DNA of 64,000 nucleotides from Nocardioides baculatus (lineage in GTDB: Bacteria > Actinomycetota > Actinomycetes > Propionibacteriales > Nocardioidaceae): positions 372,001 to 436,000 of the forward strand of contig NZ_JAERSG010000003.1 of assembly GCF_016735675.1 (NCBI RefSeq), read 5' to 3'. Below, in pieces: positions 41,838 to 50,454 of the stretch. How positions within the stretch are numbered: position 1 is the stretch's first letter; each line of letters starts with the position of its first letter. Under the pieces are notes generated by a model. That model searched no databases and was not told the DNA's origin. It saw only the letters and a program-made list of their open reading frames with translations. The position numbers were made by a program, and so were the translations under genes.

Positions 41838-43331
41838 ATGCAGCAGTCGCGGCGCGCACTCGCGCTCGTCGTCCTGAGCTGGCTCGTCGCGACCGTCGCC
41901 CTCACCGGAGGTGCGGCGTCGGCCGAGACGGCCAGCAGCCCGGCGGAGGCACGCACGGTCCGCGTCGGGACCGAGGGGACGTACCCGCCCTTCACGTTCC
42001 ACGATCCCGACACCGACGAGCTCACCGGCTTCGACATCGAGGTGATCCGCGCCGTGGCCGACGAGGCCGGGTGGGACCTCGAGTTCGTCGAGGCGCCTTT
42101 TGACTCGATCTTCCCGGCGCTCGACGCCGGCCGGGTCGACGTGATCGCCAACCAGATCACGATCAATCCCGAGCGCGAGGCGCGGTACCTCTTCTCGGCG
42201 CCCTACACCTACTCTCGCGGCGTGATCGTCACCGCCGCCGGCAATGACGACGTGAGGACGCTCGACGACATCGACGGCCTGGTGGCCGCCGAGTCGGAGA
42301 CGAGCAACTGGGCGCAGGTCGCCCGTGACGCCGGCGCCGAGATCCGCGTGGTCGATCAGTTCGCCCAAGCGGCTGAGCTGCTCGTGCAGGGGCGCGTCGA
42401 CGTCGTCGTCAACGACAACATCGCCGTCCTCGACTACCTCGCCTCCACCGGGTCGGACGAGATCGAGATCGTCGGCGACGCCGGCGAGGACGTCGGACAG
42501 CAGGCGCTCACCTTTCGCCAGGACAGCCCCGAGCTGCAGCAGGAGGCCGACGACGCGCTCGCCAGGCTGGCCGACGACGGCACGCTCGCGGGCATCTCGG
42601 AGGACTACTTCGGCGCCGACGTGACCATCGAGGACGCCGCCGAGGTCAAGGACGTGACGGGCTCGGACACACGCTCGACCCCAGAGGTCGTCCGAGGCGC
42701 AGCCTGGCCCATGCTCAAGGGGCTGCTCGTCTACACGCTCCCACTCACCGCCGCCAGCTTCGCGATCGGCCTGGTGCTGGCGCTGGTCACGGCACTGGCC
42801 AGGATGTCGTCCAACCGGTTGGTCCAGCTGCCCGCCCGCGTGTATATCTCCGCGATCCGCGGCACCCCGCTCCTGGTCCAGCTCTTCATCGCGTTCTACG
42901 GCCTCGGGCAGATCGGGCTGACCATCCCGCCCGTGCCCGCCGCCATGCTCGCGCTCAGCCTCAACGTCGGCGGCTATGCCGCTGAGATCATCCGCGGCGC
43001 GATCCTGTCCGTCCCACGCGGGCAGTACGAGGCGGCCACCACGATCGGCATGCGCTACCCGCAGCTGATGCGCCGGATCGTGCTGCCGCAGGCCGCCCGG
43101 ATCGCGGTGCCGCCGCTGTCCAACACGCTGCTTTCGTTGATCAAGGACACCTCGCTGGCTTCGGTCATCCTCGTGCCCGAGCTGCTGAGGCAGGCGATCA
43201 ACGCCGCGTCGCCGAGTGCGGACTTCATGCCGCTCTACCTTTTCGCGGCGCTCTACTACTGGATCGTCTGCTTCATCGTGGCGCAGGCGCAGGAGCCGCT
43301 GGAGCGGCGACTCGGGAGGTACGTCGCGTGA
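41838..43331 (+). CDS. Amino-acid ABC importer: fused binding protein and permease
   Basis: A 497-residue single chain: signal peptide (1-30), family 3 solute-binding domain (about 39-265, with RVGTEGTYPPFTFHD), then a HisM-type permease domain (about 285-490) with five helices and the EAA-type loop EAATTIGMRYPQLMRRIVLP. Such fusions resemble GlnP of Lactococcus, which places the receptor on the membrane permease. Substrate likely a polar amino acid or cystine. Coupled to the ATPase gene by a 4-nt overlap. Confidence 0.9.
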   Translation: MQQSRRALALVVLSWLVATVALTGGAASAETASSPAEARTVRVGTEGTYPPFTFHDPDTDELTGFDIEVIRAVADEAGWDLEFVEAPFDSIFPALDAGRVDVIANQITINPEREARYLFSAPYTYSRGVIVTAAGNDDVRTLDDIDGLVAAESETSNWAQVARDAGAEIRVVDQFAQAAELLVQGRVDVVVNDNIAVLDYLASTGSDEIEIVGDAGEDVGQQALTFRQDSPELQQEADDALARLADDGTLAGISEDYFGADVTIEDAAEVKDVTGSDTRSTPEVVRGAAWPMLKGLLVYTLPLTAASFAIGLVLALVTALARMSSNRLVQLPARVYISAIRGTPLLVQLFIAFYGLGQIGLTIPPVPAAMLALSLNVGGYAAEIIRGAILSVPRGQYEAATTIGMRYPQLMRRIVLPQAARIAVPPLSNTLLSLIKDTSLASVILVPELLRQAINAASPSADFMPLYLFAALYYWIVCFIVAQAQEPLERRLGRYVA

Positions 43332-44098
43332 GCACCACGCCATTGATCGAGGTCCGCGGGCTGCGCAAGGCCTTCGACGACCACGTCGTGCTCAAGGGCG
43401 TCGACCTCAGCGCCGACGACGGGACCGCTACCGCCCTCATCGGTCCGTCGGGCTCGGGCAAGACGACCATCCTTCGCTCCCTCAACGTCCTCGAGGTGCC
43501 GGACAGCGGGACCGTACGAATCGCTGACGCCACCATCGACTTCGGCGACACCTCGGTGGACCGGTCCACCAGGCGCGACGAGGTCGACGCGCTGCGTTCG
43601 CACAGCGGCATGGTCTTCCAGTCGCATCACCTCTTCCCGCACAAGACCGTTCTGCAGAACCTGCTCGAGGGGCCGGTCCAGGTACAGGGCCGCGAGGTCG
43701 AGGAGGCTACTGCCGACGCCCGCCGGCTGCTCGAGCAGGTCGGCCTCGACGGCCGCGAGGACCAGTACCCCTCGCAGCTCTCCGGCGGCCAGCAACAGCG
43801 CGTCGGCATCGCTCGCGCGCTCGCCCTGAACCCGAAGGTCGTGCTGCTCGACGAGCCCACCTCGGCGCTTGACCCCGAGCTGGTCGGCGAGGTGCTGGCC
43901 GTCGTCCGCGACCTGGCGACCTCGGGCTGGACCCTCGTGATCGTCACCCACGAGATCCGCTTCGCCCGCGACGTCGCCGACCAGGTGCTCTTCCTCGACG
44001 AGGGCGTCATCGCCGAGCGGGGCGGTGCCGACGTGCTCCACGACCCGCAGCACGAGCGCACGAAGCAGTTCCTGCGGCGGGTGCTCGAGCCAGGCTGA
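43328..44098 (+). CDS. Amino-acid ABC transporter ATPase
   Basis: A 256-residue PAO-family ATPase. Walker A GPSGSGKTT is near 39-47, signature LSGGQQQR, Walker B VVLLDEPTSALDPE and H-motif VTHE. It pairs with the fused receptor-permease encoded immediately upstream (GTGA overlap, GTG start). The TcyC/TcyN-like cystine group fits but is not proven. Confidence 0.93.
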   Translation: MSTTPLIEVRGLRKAFDDHVVLKGVDLSADDGTATALIGPSGSGKTTILRSLNVLEVPDSGTVRIADATIDFGDTSVDRSTRRDEVDALRSHSGMVFQSHHLFPHKTVLQNLLEGPVQVQGREVEEATADARRLLEQVGLDGREDQYPSQLSGGQQQRVGIARALALNPKVVLLDEPTSALDPELVGEVLAVVRDLATSGWTLVIVTHEIRFARDVADQVLFLDEGVIAERGGADVLHDPQHERTKQFLRRVLEPG

Positions 44099-44250
44099 AC
44101 CACCCGTCCAGAAGTGCCGCGTCGCGGACGCACACCGGCGGCGCGGTGGCGCGGGACGGTCGCGCGCCTCGACGCGGAGCAGGCCGAGATCATCAACTGA
44201 CCTCCGCTCGGGCGGGGTCGCTGTCGGTGCCTCCTGACACACTGCACAGC

Positions 44251-47200
44251 ATGACCGCCCTCGACCGCTTCAGCGCGCCCACGCGGGCGTGGTTCGAGGC
44301 GTCGTTCGCGGCGGCGACACCAGCGCAGGAGGGCGCCTGGACGAGCATCGCCGAGGGTCGCAACGCGCTCGTCGTCGCGCCCACCGGCAGCGGCAAGACG
44401 CTGAGCGCGTTCCTGCACGCGATCGACCGGCTGCTGAGCAGCCAGCCGCCCGAGGACAAGTCGCGGCGCACGCGCGTGCTCTACATCTCGCCGCTCAAGG
44501 CGCTCGGCGTCGACGTCGAGCGCAATCTCCGGGCGCCCCTCACCGGCATCCGCAACACCGCCGAGCGGCTCGAGGCCACGGTGCCCGAGGTCACCGTCGG
44601 ACTGCGGTCCGGCGACACCAGCCCCGCCGACCGCCGCAAGCTCGGCACCACGCCACCCGACATCCTGATCACGACGCCCGAGTCGCTGTTCCTGATGCTC
44701 ACCAGCCAGGCGCGCGAGACGCTGCGCAGCGTCGACACGGTCATCATCGACGAGGTCCACGCCGTCGCCGGCACCAAGCGCGGCGCCCACCTCGCCCTCA
44801 GCCTCGAGCGCCTCGACGCGCTGCTCGACCGCCCCGCCCAGCGCATCGGCCTCAGCGCGACCGTCCGCCCGCTCGACGAGGTCGCCCGCTTCCTGGGCGG
44901 CTCACGACCCGTCGAGATCGTCTCGCCCCCCAGCACCAAGGAGTGGGACCTCCGGGTCGTGGTGCCGGTCGAGGACATGACGATGCCGGAGGAGTACGAC
45001 GAGGAGTCGGGCGACCCCGGCCGCTCGACGAGCATCTGGCCCCACGTCGAGGAGCACGTGGTGGACCTCGTCGAGCAGCACCGCTCGACCATCGTCTTCG
45101 CCAACTCCCGGCGGCTGGCCGAGCGGCTCACCGCGCGGCTCAACGAGATCGCGACGACGCGGGCGGAGGAGCGGGCCGGGGCGCAGTCGGACGCGAAGCC
45201 CGGCAAGCCGCCCGCGCAGGTGATGGCCCAGGCCGGGCTGAGCACCGGCGCGGACACCGTGATCGCCAAGGCCCACCACGGATCGGTCTCCAAGGAGCAG
45301 CGGGCGATCATCGAGGACGACCTCAAGCGCGGCCGCCTGCCCGCCGTGGTCGCGACCAGCAGCCTCGAGCTCGGCATCGACATGGGCTCGGTCGACCTCG
45401 TCATCCAGATCGAGTCGCCGCCCAGCGTCGCGAGTGCGCTCCAGCGCGTCGGGCGTGCCGGTCACCAGGTCGGCGAGACCAGCCGCGGAGTCCTGTTCCC
45501 CAAGCACCGCGGCGACCTCGCGCAGACCGCCGTGTCGGTCGAGCGGATGCGCTCCGGCGCGATCGAGAAGCTCTCCGTCCCCACCAACCCCCTCGACGTG
45601 CTCGCGCAGCAGGTCGTGGCGATGCTGGCGCTGGACGAGTGGGACGTCGACGAGGTGTTCGCGCTCGTCACCCGCGCCGCGTCCTACTCCCAGCTCCCCC
45701 GCACCGCCTTCGACGCGACGCTCGACCTGCTGAGCGGGCGCTACCCGAGCGACGAGTTCGCCGAGCTGCGCCCGCGCATCGTCTGGGACCGCGTCACCGG
45801 CACGCTCAGCGGTCGGCCCGGAGCCCAGCGGCTGGCCGTGACGAGCGGCGGCACGATCCCCGACCGCGGCCTGTTCGGCGTCTTCCTGGTCGGCGAGAAG
45901 GCCAGCCGGGTCGGCGAGCTCGACGAGGAGATGGTCTACGAGTCGCGGGTCGGCGACATCTTCGCCCTCGGCGCCACGAGCTGGCGGATCGAGGACATCA
46001 CCCACGACCGGGTGCTCGTGACACCCGCACCGGGGATCCCCGGCCGGTTGCCCTTCTGGAAGGGCGACTCCCTCGGCCGTCCCGCCGAGCTCGGTGCCGC
46101 CGTCGGAGCGTTCACCCGCGAGCTGGCTGCCAAGCCCGAGGCCAAGGCCATCGCCCACGTGCGGGAGCGCGGCCTCGACGTCAACGCCGCCACCAACCTC
46201 GTCACCTACCTCTCCGAGCAGCGCGAGGCCACGCAGGTGGTCCCGAGCGACACGCAGATCCTGGTCGAGCGGTTCCGCGACGAGCTCGGCGACTGGCGGC
46301 TCGTCGTCCACTCCCCCTACGGCACGCCCGTCCACGCACCGTGGGCCCTCGCGATCAACGCCCGGCTGCGCGAGCGCTTCGACGTCGACGGCCAGGCCGT
46401 CGCCTCCGACGACGGCATCGTCATCCGGATCCCCGACACCGACGCCGAGCCGCCCACGGGCGAGGTGATCGTCTTCGAGCCCGAGGAGATCGAGCAGCTC
46501 GTCACCCAGGAGGTCGGCGGCTCCGCGCTCTTCGCCAGCCGCTTCCGCGAGTGCGCGGCCCGCGCCCTCCTGCTCCCCCGTCGCGACCCCGGCCGCCGCA
46601 GTCCGCTCTGGCAGCAGCGGCAGCGCAGCGCCCAGCTGCTCGAGGTCGCGTCGCAGTACCCCGCCTTCCCCATCGTGCTCGAGGCCGTGCGCGAGTGCCT
46701 CCAGGACGTCTACGACCTCCCCGCGCTGGTCACGCTTCTCGGCCGGGTGCAGCGCCGCGAGGTCACCGTCGTGGACGTGGCGACCACCTCGCCCAGCCCG
46801 TTCGCCCGCAGCCTGCTCTTCGGCTACGTCGCGCAGTTCGTCTACGAAGGCGACTCCCCCATCGCCGAGCGCCGCGCTGCTGCGCTGTCGCTCGACCAGG
46901 GCCTCCTCGCGGAGCTCCTCGGCCGTGCCGAGCTCCGCGAGCTGCTCGACCCCGAGGTCCTGGCCGAGGTCGAGGCCGAGCTCCAGTGGCTCCACCCCGA
47001 GCGGCGCGCCCGCGACGCCGAGGCGGTCGCCGACCTGCTGCGGCTCGTCGGACCGCTGTCCACCGCCGAGATCAGCGAGCGCGCGGTCGAGGGCGCTGAC
47101 GTCGAGGGCTGGCTGGCGTCCCTGGCCGACGTACGCCGGGTGGTGCAGGTCCGGATGGCCGGTGACGACCGATGGACGGCCATCGAGGACATCGGCCGGC

Positions 47201-48789
47201 TGCGCGACGGGCTCGGCGTGCCGGTCCCGGTCGGCACCCCCGACGCGTTCCTCGAGCTCCCCGAGGACCCGCTCGGCGACCTCGTCTCCCGCTACGCCCG
47301 CAGCCACGGGCCGTTCACCACCACCGAGGTCGCCGCCCGCCTCGGCCTGGGCGAGGCCGTCGCGCGCCAGACGCTGCAGCGGCTGGCGCACCGCGGACGG
47401 GTGCTCGACGGCGAGTTCCGGCCGTCCGGCTCGGGCACCGAGTGGTGCGACGCCGAGGTGCTGCGCAAGCTCCGCCGCCGCTCGCTCGCGCGGCTCCGCC
47501 AGGAGATCGAGCCGGTCACCCACGATGCCGTCGCGCGGTTCCTCCCGGCCTGGCAGAAGGTGGGCGGCAGCCTCCGCGGCCTCGACGGCGTGGTCGCCGC
47601 CATCGACCAGCTCGCCGGCTGCCCGGTCCCGGCCAGCGCCCTCGAGCCGCTCGTCCTCGCCGCCCGCGTGCGCGACTACGAGCCGTCGATGCTCGACGAG
47701 CTGACCGCCTCGGGTGAGGTCATCTGGGCCGGACATGCGCAGCTCCCCGGCAGCGACGGCTGGGTCAGCGTCCACCTCGCCGACCAGGCCCACCTCACCC
47801 TGCCCGAGGTGGAGGGCGGCGACGAGCTCGACGGCATCCACCGAGCCGTCCTCGACGCGCTCGAGCCCGGCGGTGCCTGGTTCTTCCGCCAGATCGCCGA
47901 CCGAGTCGGCCCGGTCACCGACCCCGAGCTCAGCACGGCCCTGTGGGACCTCGTCTGGCGCGGCCTGGTCACCAACGACACCCTGTCCCCGCTGCGAGCC
48001 CTGGTCCGCAGCGGCACCCCCTCGCACCGCACCCGCCGTACGCCACCCCGCCTGGGGCGTACGACCGGCGGCCGCATGCCCGTGCGCACCGGTCCCCCCG
48101 AGACAGCCGGTCGGTGGGCCGTCCTGCCCGACCGGGACGGCGACCCGACCCGCCGGGCGCACGCCCGCGCGGAGCACCTCCTCGAGCGTCACGGCGTCGT
48201 GACGCGAGGTGCGGTGGTGAGCGAGCGGGTGGCCGGCGGCTTCGCCGGCGTCTACAAGGTGCTGAGCGCCTTCGAGGACACCGGGCGCTGCCGACGTGGC
48301 TACTTCATCGAAGGCCTCGGCGCGGCCCAGTTCGGCAGCGCCGGCGCGATCGACCGGCTCCGCACGTTCTCCGAGCCCGAGAGCGCCCGGGGCGGCGGCA
48401 AGCCGACCGTCGTCGCCCTCGCAGCGACCGACCCCGCCAACGTCTTCGGCGCGGCGCTCCCCTGGCCCGAGCCGGCCGACGCCGAGCGCGCCGGTCACCG
48501 TCCGGGCCGCAAGGCCGGCGCCCTGGTCGTCGTCGTCGACGGTGCGCTGACGGTCTACGTCGAGCGCGGCGGTCGCACGCTGCTCACCTGGAGCGAGGAC
48601 CAGGACGTCCTCACACCGGCGATGTCCGCCCTGGCCGACGCGGCCCGCCGCGGGGCGCTCGGGCGGCTCACCGTTGAGAAGGCCGACGGCCAGCCGCTCA
48701 TCGGCGGTGGCGGCGAGACTGCGATCCGGCAGGCCCTCTCGGCGGCCGGGTTCGTCGCGACACCGAAGGGGCTGAGACTGCGTGCCTGA
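44251..48789 (+). CDS. lhr: ATP-dependent helicase Lhr
   Basis: A 1512-residue Lhr (large helicase-related), full family length. The superfamily 2 motor occupies about 1-430 with Walker A APTGSGKT (near 45-52) and the DEVH box IIDEVHAV near residue 166, followed by the Lhr-specific winged-helix and beta-barrel modules and a long C-terminal domain. Lhr is a 3'-5' helicase acting on RNA-DNA hybrids in mycobacteria. It is translationally tied to the endonuclease VIII gene by an 8-nt overlap. ATG at 44251 with CACACT 7 nt before it. Confidence 0.95.
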   Translation: MTALDRFSAPTRAWFEASFAAATPAQEGAWTSIAEGRNALVVAPTGSGKTLSAFLHAIDRLLSSQPPEDKSRRTRVLYISPLKALGVDVERNLRAPLTGIRNTAERLEATVPEVTVGLRSGDTSPADRRKLGTTPPDILITTPESLFLMLTSQARETLRSVDTVIIDEVHAVAGTKRGAHLALSLERLDALLDRPAQRIGLSATVRPLDEVARFLGGSRPVEIVSPPSTKEWDLRVVVPVEDMTMPEEYDEESGDPGRSTSIWPHVEEHVVDLVEQHRSTIVFANSRRLAERLTARLNEIATTRAEERAGAQSDAKPGKPPAQVMAQAGLSTGADTVIAKAHHGSVSKEQRAIIEDDLKRGRLPAVVATSSLELGIDMGSVDLVIQIESPPSVASALQRVGRAGHQVGETSRGVLFPKHRGDLAQTAVSVERMRSGAIEKLSVPTNPLDVLAQQVVAMLALDEWDVDEVFALVTRAASYSQLPRTAFDATLDLLSGRYPSDEFAELRPRIVWDRVTGTLSGRPGAQRLAVTSGGTIPDRGLFGVFLVGEKASRVGELDEEMVYESRVGDIFALGATSWRIEDITHDRVLVTPAPGIPGRLPFWKGDSLGRPAELGAAVGAFTRELAAKPEAKAIAHVRERGLDVNAATNLVTYLSEQREATQVVPSDTQILVERFRDELGDWRLVVHSPYGTPVHAPWALAINARLRERFDVDGQAVASDDGIVIRIPDTDAEPPTGEVIVFEPEEIEQLVTQEVGGSALFASRFRECAARALLLPRRDPGRRSPLWQQRQRSAQLLEVASQYPAFPIVLEAVRECLQDVYDLPALVTLLGRVQRREVTVVDVATTSPSPFARSLLFGYVAQFVYEGDSPIAERRAAALSLDQGLLAELLGRAELRELLDPEVLAEVEAELQWLHPERRARDAEAVADLLRLVGPLSTAEISERAVEGADVEGWLASLADVRRVVQVRMAGDDRWTAIEDIGRLRDGLGVPVPVGTPDAFLELPEDPLGDLVSRYARSHGPFTTTEVAARLGLGEAVARQTLQRLAHRGRVLDGEFRPSGSGTEWCDAEVLRKLRRRSLARLRQEIEPVTHDAVARFLPAWQKVGGSLRGLDGVVAAIDQLAGCPVPASALEPLVLAARVRDYEPSMLDELTASGEVIWAGHAQLPGSDGWVSVHLADQAHLTLPEVEGGDELDGIHRAVLDALEPGGAWFFRQIADRVGPVTDPELSTALWDLVWRGLVTNDTLSPLRALVRSGTPSHRTRRTPPRLGRTTGGRMPVRTGPPETAGRWAVLPDRDGDPTRRAHARAEHLLERHGVVTRGAVVSERVAGGFAGVYKVLSAFEDTGRCRRGYFIEGLGAAQFGSAGAIDRLRTFSEPESARGGGKPTVVALAATDPANVFGAALPWPEPADAERAGHRPGRKAGALVVVVDGALTVYVERGGRTLLTWSEDQDVLTPAMSALADAARRGALGRLTVEKADGQPLIGGGGETAIRQALSAAGFVATPKGLRLRA

Positions 48790-49573
48790 GGGAGACACCG
48801 TCTATCGCGCAGCGCACAAGCTCGATCGCGCGCTGACGGGGCACCGGCTCACCGTGTCCGACTTCCGGGTTCCCGCGTTCGCGACCGTCGACCTCACCGG
48901 CGGCGAGGTGATCCGCACGCTCTCGCGGGGCAAGCACCTGCTCACCCGCGTCGACCACGAGCGAGCCTGGACGATCCACACGCACCTCAAGATGGAGGGC
49001 TCGTGGCACGTCTACCCCGACGGTGAGCGGTGGCGCCGTCCGGACAGCCAGGTCCGCCTGGTGCTCGGTATCGACGGGCGCAAGGCGGTCGGCTTCCAGC
49101 TCGGCATCGTCGAGCTGGTGCCACGTGACACCGAGGCCGACCTCGTCGCGCACCTCGGACCCGACCTGCTCGGACCCGACTGGGACGAGGACCGCGCGCT
49201 CGCCAACCTGCGCGACGAGCCCGCACGGCCGGTCGGCCAGGCGCTGCTCGACCAGCGCAACCTCGCCGGCATCGGCAACATGTACATGGCCGAGCTCTGC
49301 TTCACCAGCGGGGTCAACCCGGCGACCGACATCGCGGGGGTCCCCGACCTCACACGGCTGGTCCGGCGCGCCAAGCAGATGCTCGAGGTCAACAAGGATC
49401 GCGCGATCCAGTCGACGACCGGCAGCCTCCACGAGCGCGAGCGGATGTGGGTCTACCGACGCGACAGCTCGCCGTGCCGTCGCTGCGGCACGCCGATCGC
49501 GGTCACGATGCTCGGCGAGCCGGGCCGCCAACGGGCGGCCTACTGGTGCCCGAGCTGCCAGCCCGAGCGGTGA
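48782..49573 (+). CDS. nei: Endonuclease VIII-family DNA glycosylase
   Basis: A 263-residue Fpg/Nei protein with catalytic Pro2-Glu3 (MPEGD), helix-two-turns-helix LLDQRNLAGIGNMYMAEL, and a C-terminal zinc finger CRRCGT with WCPSC. PEGDTVYR rather than PELPEVE identifies the Nei (Nei2) branch, which removes oxidised pyrimidines and makes strand breaks. GTG start. The lhr-nei pairing is conserved in actinobacteria. Confidence 0.93.
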   Translation: MPEGDTVYRAAHKLDRALTGHRLTVSDFRVPAFATVDLTGGEVIRTLSRGKHLLTRVDHERAWTIHTHLKMEGSWHVYPDGERWRRPDSQVRLVLGIDGRKAVGFQLGIVELVPRDTEADLVAHLGPDLLGPDWDEDRALANLRDEPARPVGQALLDQRNLAGIGNMYMAELCFTSGVNPATDIAGVPDLTRLVRRAKQMLEVNKDRAIQSTTGSLHERERMWVYRRDSSPCRRCGTPIAVTMLGEPGRQRAAYWCPSCQPER

Positions 49574-49586
49574 CGCGACCGCGTCA
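49571..49586. terminator. Small hairpin between convergent stops
   Basis: TGACGC GACC GCGTCA is a perfect 6-bp stem whose two arms contain the stop codons of nei and of the convergent regulator gene. Weak terminator candidate. Confidence 0.35.
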
Positions 49587-49892
49587 GGCGGCGGAGGCGA
49601 CGACGTCGCCCGTGGGCCGTCCTGCCGTGATCGGCGTGGCCACGACGCCCAGCGCGATCTCCTCGATCGCCACCGCGTCGGCCACGTCACGGAGCACGTC
49701 GGACAACGGCAGGTCCATCGCCTCGCACAGCGACGCGAGGAGCTCCGAGGACGCCTCCTTCTGCCCGCGCTCGATCTCGGAGATGTAGCCCAGGCTCACC
49801 CGTGCCTCGGCGGAGAGCTCCCTCAGGGTCATCCCGCGCTGCATCCGGGCGCTGCGCAGCACGTCGCCGAGCAGTCGTCGGAAGATCACCAT
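49584..49892 (-). CDS. clgR: ClgR-like XRE-family regulator
   Basis: A 102-residue HTH protein: LLGDVLRSARMQRGMTLREL, then SAEARVSLGYISEIERGQKEASSE as the helix-turn-helix (about 25-65) and a short C-terminal tail. It is very like ClgR (Rv2745c), which activates Clp protease and membrane-stress genes in actinobacteria, and lies next to cinA with pgsA and ftsK further on, the mycobacterial context. Unlike the leaderless genes, it has TAGCGT at 49936-49941 (reverse) and a 5' UTR of roughly 36 nt. Confidence 0.88.
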   Translation of the reverse strand: MVIFRRLLGDVLRSARMQRGMTLRELSAEARVSLGYISEIERGQKEASSELLASLCEAMDLPLSDVLRDVADAVAIEEIALGVVATPITAGRPTGDVVASAA

Positions 49893-49938
49893 GCGCGAGG
49901 TCCTTGCCCTGAGGAGTTGAGGAACATCTGGCCCAACG

Positions 49939-50436
49939 CTACCGGAGGCCCGGTTCTTCCCGCAGGAGGTCCCGCAGGAGGGTCACTGCGGACTCGCACG
50001 TCGCCTCGCGGATCTGCTGGCGATCGCCGTCGAGCGCCAGCAGCCGGGCGCGTACGACGCCGGGGCCCGCCACCGCGATCCACACGGTCCCGACCGGCCT
50101 GCCCTCCTGGCTGTCGGGTCCGGCGACACCCGTCGTCGCCACCCCCCAGGTGGCGTCGAGGCGACGGCGTACGCCACGTGCCATCGCGGTCGCGCACTCC
50201 TCCGAGACGACGCCGTGCCGCTCGACGACCTCGGCGGGGACGTCGAGCACGGAGACCTTGACGCGCGTCGCGTAGGACACCACCCCTCCGACGAAGCTCT
50301 GCGAGGCGCCCGGCACGTCGGTGATGCGAGCGGCGAGCAGCCCACCTGTCAGCGACTCCGCGGTGGCGAGCGTCTCGCCGCGGTCGACCAGCAACTCGAG
50401 CAGATCCCCGACGAGGTTCCCGGCACGCGACCACAC
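49939..50436 (-). CDS. CinA-type nicotinamide-nucleotide amidohydrolase
   Basis: A 165-residue protein equal to the C-terminal domain of CinA (PncC). GETLATAESLTGGLLAARITDVPGAS, then SFVGGVVSYATRVKVSVL, GVVSEECATAMA and TTGVAGPDSQEGRPVGTV are the diagnostic blocks; catalytic Ser lies in AESLTGG. It deamidates NMN in pyridine-nucleotide repair. The ADP-ribose pyrophosphatase (COG1058) half is absent. GTG start at 50436 fixed by TAGTGT 7 nt upstream. Confidence 0.92.
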   Translation of the reverse strand: MWSRAGNLVGDLLELLVDRGETLATAESLTGGLLAARITDVPGASQSFVGGVVSYATRVKVSVLDVPAEVVERHGVVSEECATAMARGVRRRLDATWGVATTGVAGPDSQEGRPVGTVWIAVAGPGVVRARLLALDGDRQQIREATCESAVTLLRDLLREEPGLR

Positions 50437-50442
50437 GTCGGC

Positions 50443-50449
50443 GACACTA
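50443..50449. promoter_or_regulatory. Shared bidirectional -10 for cinA and GH15
   Basis: GACACT (50443-50448) precedes the rightward GH15 ATG by 6 nt, and its complement TAGTGT (50449-50444) precedes the leftward cinA GTG by 7 nt. Only 18 bp separate the two start codons. Confidence 0.6.
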
Positions 50450-50454
50450 GCCGC

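Noticed and set aside
44902..48798. A 1298-codon open frame antisense to lhr
   Set aside because: High third-position GC leaves reverse frames open; the composition is Gly/Val/Asp/Arg repeats with no domain, while lhr on the other strand is full-length and conserved.
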